From: Pseudooceanicola nanhaiensis
GTDB lineage: Bacteria; Pseudomonadota; Alphaproteobacteria; Rhodobacterales; Rhodobacteraceae
Direction of reading: 5' to 3'
DNA length: 64,000 bases
Assembly (NCBI RefSeq): GCF_020171315.1
Contig: NZ_JAIUZP010000015.1
Coordinates: 1-64,000, forward strand
The notes below the pieces were generated by a model that saw only the letters and a program-made list of their open reading frames with translations, was not told the DNA's origin and did no database searches. Numbering within the stretch: position 1 is the first letter of the stretch; the number at the start of each line of letters is the position of its first letter. Positions 56,597 to 64,000 of the stretch are shown here, in pieces. A program made the translations under genes and the position numbers.

Positions 56597-57652
56597 TCAG
56601 ACGACCATCAGGCCCTCGCCCTCGATCACCTCGCCCACCACACAGGCCCCGTCGAAGCCGTGGCGGGCGAAGGTGGCCAGCACCTCTGCCTCTGCCTCGG
56701 GCGCGCAGGCGACCAGCAGCCCGCCGCTGGTCTGCGGATCGCTCAGCAGCGCCTGCTCGACCGGGTCGAACCCCACGGGCAGGGTGATCCGCGCGCCGTA
56801 GCTGTCCCAGTTCCGGCCCGAGGCGCCGGTGATGTAACCCTCCCGCGCCAGTTCCCGCGCGCCATCCAGCAGCGGCACGCGCGTCCAGTCGATCCGCGCC
56901 CCGCAGCCGGAGCCCGTCACCATCTCCAGCGCATGACCGCCGAGGCCGAAGCCCGTCACGTCGGTGAGGGCATGGACACCCGGCAGCGCGGCAAGGTCGG
57001 GGCCCGGCGTGTTGAGCCGCGTCATGGAGCCCAGCATGGCGTCATAGGCCCCGCGCGGCAGGGCCTCCTTCTTGAGCGCGGCAGAGAAGATGCCGACGCC
57101 AAGCGGTTTGCCGAGGATCAGCCTGTCGCCAGGGCGGGCCGTGGCATTCGCCTTGATCAGCGCCGGATCGACGAGGCCGATGGCCACCATGCCGTAGATC
57201 GGCTCGACCGAGTCGATCGTGTGGCCGCCCGCGATGGGGATGCCCGCATCGCCGCAGGCGGCAGCCCCGCCTTCGAGGATGCGCCCGATGGTCTGGGTCG
57301 AGAGCGTGTTGATCGGCATCCCCACCACCGCCAGCGTGAAGAGCGGCGTGGCCCCCATGGCATAGACGTCGCTGATCGCATTGGTCGCGGCGATCCGCCC
57401 AAAGTCGAAAGGATCGTCCACGATGGGCATGAAGAAGTCGGTGGTGGCGACGATGGCCTGCCGGTCGTTCAGCTTGTAGACCGCCGCATCGTCCGAGGTG
57501 CCGATGCCCACCAGAAGCTCCTCCGGCACGGGCAGGGCCTTGGTGCCGCGCAGCAGATCCGAGAGGACGCCGGGGGCGATCTTGCAGCCGCAGCCGCCGC
57601 CATGGGCCAGCGAGGTCAGGCGCGGTTCGGTCGAGGGGGACAGGACGGTCAT
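56597..57652 (-). CDS. selD: Selenophosphate synthase SelD
   Basis: SelD makes selenophosphate from selenide and ATP, the donor for selenouridine and selenocysteine. The 351-residue protein has HGGGCGCKI near the N-terminus with C21 and K24, the counterparts of Cys17 and Lys20 of the E. coli enzyme; so the cysteine rather than the selenocysteine form is encoded. GTSDDAAVYKL, DVTGFGLGGHALEM and SDPQTSGGLLV are AIR-synthase-like signatures. The ATG overlaps the mnmH stop (ATGA). Confidence 0.96.
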   Translation of the reverse strand: MTVLSPSTEPRLTSLAHGGGCGCKIAPGVLSDLLRGTKALPVPEELLVGIGTSDDAAVYKLNDRQAIVATTDFFMPIVDDPFDFGRIAATNAISDVYAMGATPLFTLAVVGMPINTLSTQTIGRILEGGAAACGDAGIPIAGGHTIDSVEPIYGMVAIGLVDPALIKANATARPGDRLILGKPLGVGIFSAALKKEALPRGAYDAMLGSMTRLNTPGPDLAALPGVHALTDVTGFGLGGHALEMVTGSGCGARIDWTRVPLLDGARELAREGYITGASGRNWDSYGARITLPVGFDPVEQALLSDPQTSGGLLVACAPEAEAEVLATFARHGFDGACVVGEVIEGEGLMVV

Positions 57653-58716
57653 GGACAAGGGGCCTCCGAAGCGACGGCAGGGACGGCCCGGGCCAGCTCG
57701 GCCGCGAGGGCGGGCAGGGCATCGGGCGAGAGGTCGGGTGCGGGCAGGACGTGGCGCGGGGCCTCCATCCGGGCGCGGTGCTTGGCATAGCGCGGGTCGT
57801 AATGGGCCCGCATCAGCCCTTCGGCCAGCGGGGCGAAATCGCCCGCCGCGGCCATCGCCTGCCAGCTCTCGATCGTCTCGGCCGCATGGAAGGGGCGCAG
57901 ACGGTCGATGGTGGCGATCAGGGTCTCGGGCACGGCGGTCAGGTCGGCATAGGCGCGGGTCAGGTAGGCGGCGCGGGCCTCCACCGGCGCGTCGAGGCTG
58001 ATCCGCGGCGCGGCGCACATCGCCTTCCACAGCATCGGCGGCAGGCGGCAGTCTCCGACCTTGGCGCTCTCGGCCTCCACCACCACCGGGCGGGCCGGGT
58101 CGAGGGCGGCAAGCGCCATGGCCAGCCGGGTCTCGAAGCCGCGCTGCTGTGGCTGCGGGCCCATGTGGCCGAAGATCGAGCCGCGGTGATGCGCCAGCCC
58201 TTCGAGGTCCAGCACCTGCACGCCGTGGTCCGGCAGCAACTTCAGCAGGTCGGTCTTGGCAGAGCCCGTATTGCCGTCCAGCACCACCACGGGCGGGGCC
58301 ACGGGCGTTTCGTAAAGCGCGGTCACGATCAGCTTGCGCCAGGCCTTGTAACCGCCGGCCAGCGTTTCTACCCGCCAGCCGATCTGGCCGAGGATCGTGG
58401 CGAAGGAGCCCGAGCGCTGCCCGCCACGCCAGCAGTAGACGAGCGGCCGCCAGCCGCCATCGCGGTCCTGCAGGACGTCCTCGATATGCCGGGCGGCATT
58501 GCGCGCCACGAGGGCGCCGCCGATCTTGCGGGCCGAGAAGGGCGAGACCTGTTTGTAAATGGTGCCGACGCGGGCGCGCTCCTCGTCGTTCAGGACGGGC
58601 AGCGAGAGCGCACCGGGCAGGTGGTCCTCGGCAAATTCCGACGGGGCGCGGACATCGATGATGTCATCGAAGCCGTGCTTGGCGAGGTCGGTCAGCGAGG
58701 TCAGGGTCACAGCCAT
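57649..58716 (-). CDS. mnmH: tRNA 2-selenouridine synthase MnmH (SelU/YbbB)
   Basis: MnmH replaces sulfur by selenium in 2-thiouridine at the wobble position of tRNA for Lys, Glu and Gln, using SelD product. The 355-residue protein has an N-terminal rhodanese domain with active cysteine C95 in VYCWRGGQRS and a C-terminal P-loop with GNTGSAKT (148-155). The coupled pair mnmH-selD implies that selenium is used at least for tRNA. No selA, selB or selenocysteine tRNA is in the window. Confidence 0.95.
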   Translation of the reverse strand: MAVTLTSLTDLAKHGFDDIIDVRAPSEFAEDHLPGALSLPVLNDEERARVGTIYKQVSPFSARKIGGALVARNAARHIEDVLQDRDGGWRPLVYCWRGGQRSGSFATILGQIGWRVETLAGGYKAWRKLIVTALYETPVAPPVVVLDGNTGSAKTDLLKLLPDHGVQVLDLEGLAHHRGSIFGHMGPQPQQRGFETRLAMALAALDPARPVVVEAESAKVGDCRLPPMLWKAMCAAPRISLDAPVEARAAYLTRAYADLTAVPETLIATIDRLRPFHAAETIESWQAMAAAGDFAPLAEGLMRAHYDPRYAKHRARMEAPRHVLPAPDLSPDALPALAAELARAVPAVASEAPCP

Positions 58717-58735
58717 GACCGTGACATAGCGCGAT

Positions 58736-58767
58736 CCCGCGCCGCCGGGAAGTCACGGCGGCGCGGG
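58736..58767 (-). terminator. Strong hairpin between the transporter gene and mnmH
   Basis: A perfect 12-bp stem CCCGCGCCGCCG/CGGCGGCGCGGG (58736-58747, 58756-58767) lies just downstream of the transporter stop. No T run follows on the minus strand, so it may be a weak terminator or stabiliser. Confidence 0.5.
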
Positions 58768-58772
58768 GGGCG

Positions 58773-60191
58773 TCAGGTCGTCATCGTGGCGATCAGCCAG
58801 ATGAAGGCACAGCCGGTCAGCACCACGAGGGTGGTGAAGCTGCGGTTCCAGCGGAAGATGATGTCAGAGGTGCTCACGCCGCAGACGCGCGCGGTGACGA
58901 CGGACATACCGCTGACCGGAGAGAGCAGCACCGACACGATCCAGCACATGCCGAGCGTCAGGGCGAAGGCCTGCGGGTTCTCCTGTCCCAGCGGCGTGTT
59001 GCCCACCATCTGTGCCAGTGTCACCACCACGACCGAGGTCGGGATCCACGCCAGTGCGATCAGCCCCGCCAGCATCACCATGCCCACCAGGGTGATCGTC
59101 ACCGGCAGTTCCTGCCCCAGCATCGCATCCAGCAGGCCGCTCTGGTTCAGCAGCACCGACAGTTCGGCCCCGATCACGGCAGCGGCAGAGACGACGGTGG
59201 CCTCGTTGATCATCTCGGTGGTGCCCGAGCGGATCACCTCCACCGGCTTGTCACCGGCAAGGGCGGCGCGTCCCGCGGTCAGCAGCACGGCCGCGATGGC
59301 GACACAGACCGTGAGAATCGACAGCGCGCTGAAGGCCACGCCGGTGAATTCATGCATCGTCACCAGCAGGCACAGCATGGCCGCGGCCAACCCGCCCAAT
59401 TGCAGCACGGCGGTGCGTTCGCGCCCGCTGGGGCGGTGGAAATGGCTGCGTTCCGGCGGGCGCGGGGTGGCCAGCGGCGCGGGCAGCAGGTGGAACCGGG
59501 CCGAGACCCAGAGCACGGCAGAGGAGAAGAGCCCGGCCTCCAGCATGAAGCGCACCGGGTCGAGCGTGGGGATGCTCTGGCTGACCACGGCAAAGCCGAT
59601 GGAGAAGGGCGACCAGAGCGCGACCATCGTGGCCCCGCGCATCGCCCCCAGCACCACGGCATCGTGGTTCGCGGGCTGGTCCGCCTGTCCCTTGCGCCCC
59701 GAAAGCGCGCCGAAGAGCGGAATGACCGAAAGGTTGATCAGCAGGGCAAAGAAGTGGCCCATGTACTGCACGAGGCCGAAACGCAGGCGCGGCGGCTGCG
59801 ACATGACGAAGCCGAAGGCCTCCACCACCTTGTCGAGCGGCGTCAGCACGCGCTTGAACGTCCCCAGCACGGTCATCAGCGCCACGAAGGAACAGGCCTG
59901 ATGCAGGGCGCGGGCCTGCGCCGCGAGATGCGGGTCGAGGAAGGTGGTGCCAAGGGCCACCGCCAGCAGCGACAGCATTACCACCCGGTGCGCCGTGGCG
60001 CTGAGGCGACCCCAGAGCAGCAGCACCGCGATGGTGGCGGGCAGGCTCGCCAGCGGCGGCCATGTCTCGGTCGCGCCGAGGGCATAGGCGAGGATGAAGA
60101 CGACGTTCAGCAGCAGGAAGACCGGGGCCGCCGGTTCGACAAGGTAGAGCAGCCGCGCGGTGCGGCCGGGGGTGACGGGCTTAGGCGACAC
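58773..60191 (-). CDS. Unassigned polytopic inner-membrane transporter
   Basis: A 472-residue protein with about 11-12 hydrophobic segments, for example AAPVFLLLNVVFILAYALGA and ALSILTVCVAIAAVLL. The start is GTG at 60191, overlapping the dehydrogenase stop by 11 bases. A basic, proline-rich loop lies near residues 240-260. I cannot place it in a named family; the internal repeat of long helices and PLFGALSGRKGQADQP-type loops suggest an ion-coupled carrier. Because it overlaps the dehydrogenase of an M81 operon it may move that pathway's substrate or product. Confidence 0.6.
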   Translation of the reverse strand: MSPKPVTPGRTARLLYLVEPAAPVFLLLNVVFILAYALGATETWPPLASLPATIAVLLLWGRLSATAHRVVMLSLLAVALGTTFLDPHLAAQARALHQACSFVALMTVLGTFKRVLTPLDKVVEAFGFVMSQPPRLRFGLVQYMGHFFALLINLSVIPLFGALSGRKGQADQPANHDAVVLGAMRGATMVALWSPFSIGFAVVSQSIPTLDPVRFMLEAGLFSSAVLWVSARFHLLPAPLATPRPPERSHFHRPSGRERTAVLQLGGLAAAMLCLLVTMHEFTGVAFSALSILTVCVAIAAVLLTAGRAALAGDKPVEVIRSGTTEMINEATVVSAAAVIGAELSVLLNQSGLLDAMLGQELPVTITLVGMVMLAGLIALAWIPTSVVVVTLAQMVGNTPLGQENPQAFALTLGMCWIVSVLLSPVSGMSVVTARVCGVSTSDIIFRWNRSFTTLVVLTGCAFIWLIATMTT

Positions 60192-61149
60192 GGTTGATCA
60201 GCTCCGTCGCGCCACCGTCGAGCAGGGCGAGGTTGTCCTTCACGAGGCGGCAGATGCGCTCCTCGTAGGCGGGGGTATCGCCCGCGTTGTGGGGCGTGAT
60301 CAGCACCTGCGACATCTCCCACAGGGGGCTGTCCTCGGGCAGGGGCTCGGGCGTGGTCACGTCCAGACCGGCGCCGCGCAAGCGGCCCTCCTGAAGCGCC
60401 GCGATCAGCGCGTCCTGATCGATCACGCCGCCCCGGGCGATGTTCACCACGAAGGCGGAAGGCTTCACCTTCTCCAGCGCGGCGGCGTCCAGCAGGTGGC
60501 GCGTCTCGCCGCTCAGCGGGCAGCAGAAGAGGATCACGTCGGCCTCGGCCACTTCCTCGGCAAAGGCGCTGTAGGGCTTGATGGCGGGCGAGGCCTCGGG
60601 GCGGGCGGTGCGGCTGAGCACGGTCACATCCATCCCGAAGGCCGAGGCGATGGCATGGACCCGCTGGCCGATCTCGCCAAAGCCGACCTGAAGCAGGCGC
60701 TTGCCCTCAAGCTCCATCATGGTGCGGGCCTCGGATTGCTCCGGGTCGAGACGGTTCATCTGCCAGCGCTTGGCGTGCTGGTTGTCCCGCGCCCGGTGCA
60801 GCTGGCGCGACATGGCCATCATCAGGCCGATGCCGTGTTCCGCCGTGGTGGTGGCGTTCACGCCGCGCGCATTGCAGACGGTCACGCCCTTGTCCTTCAG
60901 CGCGGGCAGGTCGAAGGCCTCCGTCCCCGAGGAGACGGTCTGGAGGTAGGCCAGCCGGTCCGCCTGCGGGATCAGCGCATTGTCCCACATGTAGGCCGTG
61001 ACGACGACGTCCAGCTCTGCGATCCGCTCGGCCATGGCCTCGCGCGATTTGAGGAACAGCAGGTTGTGCCCGGCAAGCTGTTTGCGGGCCTCGGGTTCGA
61101 AATCGCGCAGCGCATGGACGAAGGCGATGGTGCGGGGGGTCTCGGTCAT
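60181..61149 (-). CDS. D-2-hydroxyacid dehydrogenase (NAD-dependent family)
   Basis: Enzymes of this family reduce 2-oxo acids or oxidise D-2-hydroxy acids. The 322-residue protein has the Rossmann nucleotide site VGFGEIGQRVHAIASAFGMDV near residue 155 and the catalytic triad arginine in NIARGGVIDQDAL, glutamate in DVTTPEPLPED and histidine in ITPHNAGD. The ATG at 61149 overlaps the M81 stop (ATGA). Its operon with an M81 peptidase and a transporter suggests a role in a catabolic route, not glycerate metabolism in general. Confidence 0.9.
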   Translation of the reverse strand: MTETPRTIAFVHALRDFEPEARKQLAGHNLLFLKSREAMAERIAELDVVVTAYMWDNALIPQADRLAYLQTVSSGTEAFDLPALKDKGVTVCNARGVNATTTAEHGIGLMMAMSRQLHRARDNQHAKRWQMNRLDPEQSEARTMMELEGKRLLQVGFGEIGQRVHAIASAFGMDVTVLSRTARPEASPAIKPYSAFAEEVAEADVILFCCPLSGETRHLLDAAALEKVKPSAFVVNIARGGVIDQDALIAALQEGRLRGAGLDVTTPEPLPEDSPLWEMSQVLITPHNAGDTPAYEERICRLVKDNLALLDGGATELINRVA

Positions 61150-62666
61150 GAATGGGCCTCGGCCGCCGACCACGTCATGTCACGGTCGAGCGGGTAGATC
61201 GGTCTGGGGGTGCGGGTGAAATTGATCCGGTGGAGCATCGGCGTCGCGAGGCCGGGGACATCCACCTCGATGATCTGCTCGTCGGCGAAGGCCTCGTCCA
61301 CGGCGGCGCGGAAGTGGCCGCGGGATTTCACGATCAGGGCGCGGGTGTCCTGCATCCGCATCCCGAGGCATTCCAGCATCAACGGGTCGAGGAACTGGAT
61401 GCGCTTCTCGGTCACCACGATGCGGATGCCGTTGCAGCGCAGCAGCGCGGCGGTGCCGAGGTCGAAGCTGCGCCCGGCGTACATGCCGCGCCGCCCGGTC
61501 TGGACGCCGCCGCCGACGGCCAGAACCTCGACCTCCGCGGTCAGCTTGTGCGAGAATTCCTGCGTCTCGGCGCTGTTGAAGGTCGCGGTGAACCGCGCGC
61601 CAACGCCAAGGGCCGCGGCCTGAAGCGCCAGCGGCGCGTCGTAGAAGGGCGCCAGAATGGCATCGCTGACACCGGCGTCGAGGAAGGCCTTGAGGATATA
61701 GGTCGTGTTGCCGCGCCCGCCGGAGCCGGGATTGTCGGCCACATCGGCAAAGCAGAGCGGGGGCTGCGCGGGATCGTCCAGCGCCTTGGCCATGGCCACG
61801 GCATCTTCCAGCGAAGTCATGGTGATGTCGTAGCGGTTGCGCTCGTCCCAGATGCGCTGTCCCACGGTGTCGGCGATGGTCTGGGCCTTGGCGCCCGCGC
61901 CCTCGACCACGGTGACCGCGACGCTCATCCCTGCCTTGGTATTGTCCCCCAGCGAGAAGCCGGAGCAGGTGCAGACCGCCATCACCTCGTCGTCAAGGAA
62001 GCTCTGCCCATAGGCGATGTGCTCGCCCAGCGGGCCGCCCTTGGTGACCTGCGAGATCGAGGGCGGGATCATCGGCAGCTTGGCCAGCTTGATCTCGGTC
62101 TTCTGGCCCGCCACCAGCCGCGCCATCAGATGCGCCGCCTCGCGGCCGCGCTCCTGCTGATCGACGTGGGGGTTGGTGTGATAGGCGATGATCGCGTCGA
62201 TGTTGGACAGCATCTTGGCGCTGACATTGGCATGGGGGTCGAGGGTGACGACGATCGGCACCTCGGGCCCCACCACCGCGCGGACGAGGGCATAGAAGTC
62301 GCCGTCCGGATCCTCGGACCCGGTCGAGATCGCCGCGCCATGCTGGCAGAGGTAGACGCCTGCCACGGGGCCGAGGTCGCGCAGCCGCGCCACGGCGGCG
62401 GCCATCCAACCGTCGATGAAGTCCTGCCCGATCCGCCCCGAGGCGCCCGCCGTGGCGCTGGCCAGCGGCGCAGGCGTCAGGCCGAGGTTCTTGGCCTCGG
62501 CCATGAAGGCGGTGAGTTCGCGGGGCGCGCGCGGTGCCGGCGAGGCGATGTCGGCGAGGAGGGCGTCGCCCGCGAGCTGGAAGAATTCGGAAGGCTGGCA
62601 TTCCGGCGAATGCGAGTTGCTTTCGAGCTGGAAGCCCATGATCGCGATAGGGGCGGTTGTCGCCAT
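61146..62666 (-). CDS. M81-family metallopeptidase (MlrC-like)
   Basis: MlrC, the named member, hydrolyses linearised microcystin; most relatives in bacteria have unknown substrates. The 506-residue protein starts MATTAPIAIMGFQLESNSHSP, followed by candidate zinc-site segments VTLDPHANVSAKML and AYHTNPHVDQQERG. The C-terminal domain with NPGSGGRGNTTYILKAFLDAGV is also family-like. The start at 62666 is chosen because the frame upstream enters the control region. It is first in a three-gene operon. The real substrate is probably a small peptide or amide. Confidence 0.87.
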   Translation of the reverse strand: MATTAPIAIMGFQLESNSHSPECQPSEFFQLAGDALLADIASPAPRAPRELTAFMAEAKNLGLTPAPLASATAGASGRIGQDFIDGWMAAAVARLRDLGPVAGVYLCQHGAAISTGSEDPDGDFYALVRAVVGPEVPIVVTLDPHANVSAKMLSNIDAIIAYHTNPHVDQQERGREAAHLMARLVAGQKTEIKLAKLPMIPPSISQVTKGGPLGEHIAYGQSFLDDEVMAVCTCSGFSLGDNTKAGMSVAVTVVEGAGAKAQTIADTVGQRIWDERNRYDITMTSLEDAVAMAKALDDPAQPPLCFADVADNPGSGGRGNTTYILKAFLDAGVSDAILAPFYDAPLALQAAALGVGARFTATFNSAETQEFSHKLTAEVEVLAVGGGVQTGRRGMYAGRSFDLGTAALLRCNGIRIVVTEKRIQFLDPLMLECLGMRMQDTRALIVKSRGHFRAAVDEAFADEQIIEVDVPGLATPMLHRINFTRTPRPIYPLDRDMTWSAAEAHS

Positions 62667-62981
62667 GGCGGTATCTATCCTTGACCTGCCCGGTGGCGCC
62701 CTCCCTGCGCATGTCCGGTGCCTTCTCGTGACGAGGGGCGCTGCGGGTGTCAATGTGATGCGCAGATATATGCAGTATGCATGTAAATTATGCCCTGAAA
62801 AGACAGGGGGTGCGCGGGAACAGCCGAAAGCTCTGCCCAGAAAAGCGGCGCTTAGACGCGGGGGGCTACCCTCGGGCCGGCGGTACGACGGCCACCATGG
62901 CGGGGCAGACGAAGGGCGGCAGACCGCTCTCTCTGCCGGTCCGGCCGCTGCGCGGGGGCAGCCCGCCCGGCGGGATCGGGA
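62667..62981 (-). promoter_or_regulatory. Control region of the M81 operon with a palindrome
   Basis: About 315 bases without a supported gene. An A/T-rich island (62762-62795) contains ATGCA-GTA-TGCAT (62770-62782), a perfect 5+3+5 palindrome, typical in size for a GntR-type operator and about 105 bases before the M81 start. The sequence TATGCA repeated around it (62769-62781) could be direct repeats too. Confidence 0.5.
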
Positions 62982-64000
62982 TCAGAGCGCCTCGACGAGG
63001 ATCGCGCGGAGTTGGGCGGGGCTGAGCGTGACCGGGTTCGGCTTCATGGAGGAGGCCGCCTGTGCCTGCTCTGCCACCTCGTCCAGCTGCGCCTCGGCCA
63101 GCCCCATCGCGCCGAGGCGGGGCAGGGCGTTGCGGTCGATGAAAACACGCAGCAGGGCGGGGGCGGGGCCGGTCGTGCCGAAAGCCGCGCAGATCTCGCG
63201 CTCCACCGCGTCGAAGCGGGCGAGGCTCAGCCCGGCCTTGGCCATGGCGGCGCGGTTGGCCTCCAGCACCGGGGGCAGGAGGCGGGCGCAGATCGCCCCA
63301 TGCGGCGCGCCGGTCAACCCGCCGAGGACACCGGCAAAGCCATGCACCGCGCCGAGCCCCGCATTGGCAAGCGCGATGCCGCTGAGATGCGCCGCGCGCA
63401 GCAGCGTGTCCCGTGCGGCGGGGTCCTCGCCCTGCTCCAGCCGCAGCAGCGCTGCCATTGCGGGCCGGATTGCGGGCAGGCAGAGCGCGTCCGTCTCAGG
63501 CGTGGCATTGCGCGAGAGGGCGGGTTCGACAAGCTGGGTCACCGCGTCCATCCCGGCGGCCAGCGTCACGGGCCAGGGCGTGCCGATGGTCAGGGCCGCA
63601 TCCAGCAGCGCCACGCGGGGCAGCAGCCGGGGATCACGCAGGCTGACCTTGCGGCGATGGGCGGTCACGTCGATGACGGCGTTCTTGGTGGCCTCGGCCC
63701 CGGTGCCCGCCGTGGTGGGCAGGGCGTAGAGCGGCAGGGGATCCCGCGTCAGCGGCAGCCCCCGGCCGACGACCTCCAGATGATCCATCAGCGCGCCATC
63801 GCCCGCCAGAAGCCCGGCGAGCGCCTTGCCCAGATCGAGGATGGAGCCGCCGCCCACGGCCACCACGGCCTCGGCCCCGAAGGGCCGCAGGCGGGCGAGG
63901 GCCGCTGTCACGTCGCTGTCCTTGGGCTCGCCGTGGTGCAGGATCACCTCGACTTCGGCAAAGGCGCTGAGCGCGCGGGCCAGATCCTCCGCCCATAGGG
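62982..64000 (-). CDS. Iron-type alcohol dehydrogenase family protein (5' end outside window)
   Basis: The frame runs open to the window edge, so the N-terminus is missing; about 339 residues remain. It belongs to the group III (iron-containing) alcohol dehydrogenases, with VVAVGGGSILDLGKA for NAD binding, LPTTAGTGAEATKNAVI and GMDAVTQLVEPALSRNA. Of the four metal ligands, Asp in GMDAVTQ and His in AVHGFAG and in APHGA are present; the position that is His in FucO is Gln here (TQ), a change I have seen in other members. Maleylacetate-reductase-like or other reductase activity cannot be decided. It precedes the M81 operon on the same strand. Confidence 0.8.
   Translation of the reverse strand, partial: LWAEDLARALSAFAEVEVILHHGEPKDSDVTAALARLRPFGAEAVVAVGGGSILDLGKALAGLLAGDGALMDHLEVVGRGLPLTRDPLPLYALPTTAGTGAEATKNAVIDVTAHRRKVSLRDPRLLPRVALLDAALTIGTPWPVTLAAGMDAVTQLVEPALSRNATPETDALCLPAIRPAMAALLRLEQGEDPAARDTLLRAAHLSGIALANAGLGAVHGFAGVLGGLTGAPHGAICARLLPPVLEANRAAMAKAGLSLARFDAVEREICAAFGTTGPAPALLRVFIDRNALPRLGAMGLAEAQLDEVAEQAQAASSMKPNPVTLSPAQLRAILVEAL

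Noticed and set aside
61152-62684. Plus-strand frame of 510 codons opposite the M81 gene
   Set aside because: His/Gly/Arg-rich translation without motifs, opposite a gene with clear family segments.

Overview
The window is about 64 kb of GC-rich chromosomal DNA from an alphaproteobacterium, most probably a marine Rhodobacterales (Roseobacter-group) strain. I base this on: an S10-spc-alpha ribosomal cluster cut by unrelated genes and by its own terminators; a 338-residue RpoA and a short-LID adenylate kinase; a bacterial ATP12-type F1 assembly chaperone; the AapJQMP amino acid importer; the rpmH-rnpA-yidD ... yidC-MOSC-engB ... argB neighbourhood; and TctABC tricarboxylate transport. No database search was possible, so the taxon is an inference. 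No phage, transposon, CRISPR array or plasmid function is seen. Both edges cut genes: tuf at the left and an iron-type alcohol dehydrogenase at the right.

Layout. 1-20580 (+): tuf (partial), then rpsJ-rplC-rplD-rplW | rplB-rpsS-rplV-rpsC-rplP | a 2OG-Fe(II) oxygenase, a thioesterase and a TyrA-like dehydrogenase | rpmC-rpsQ-rplN-rplX-rplE-rpsN-rpsH-rplF-rplR | rpsE-rpmD | a luciferase-like oxidoreductase and ChaC | rplO-secY-adk | rpsM-rpsK | rpoA-rplQ. The bars mark terminators, hairpins or new promoters, so the cluster looks like several transcription units. 20778-26466 (+): DegP/HtrA protease, rarA, and an overlapping crcB-rluC-HAD-ATP12 set. 26692-31233 (+): the aapJQMP importer with a hairpin after aapJ. 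31497-33541 (-): argB, a ferredoxin-like protein and a SixA-like phosphatase. 34065-35342 (+): two small outer-membrane barrels. 35439-44226 (mostly -): the rpmH-rnpA-yidD and yidC-MOSC-engB groups, separated by a pentapeptide-repeat membrane protein (+), ttcA and a GGDEF/EAL protein.

44489-48888: an orphan sensor kinase, tRNA-Arg(ACG), an Lrp-family regulator divergent from a 2,2-dialkylglycine decarboxylase gene, and an FKBP isomerase. 49061-55594: a complete tricarboxylate module. On the minus strand lie a response regulator, a kinase and an extra periplasmic binding protein, all overlapping; divergent from them is tctCBA. A GTGACAG direct repeat sits in the gap between the two. 55682-58716 (-): a family 8 glycosyltransferase, then selD and mnmH for selenium modification of tRNA. 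58773-64000 (-): an iron-type alcohol dehydrogenase (partial), then a tightly overlapping operon of an M81 (MlrC-like) metallopeptidase, a D-2-hydroxyacid dehydrogenase and an unassigned membrane transporter, which looks like an undescribed catabolic unit.

Most of the window is housekeeping. The parts best worth follow-up are the oxygenase directly after rplP, the octanucleotide repeat array, the kinase/regulator/binding-protein sensing unit, the pentapeptide-repeat membrane protein with a TTG start, and the M81-dehydrogenase-transporter operon.
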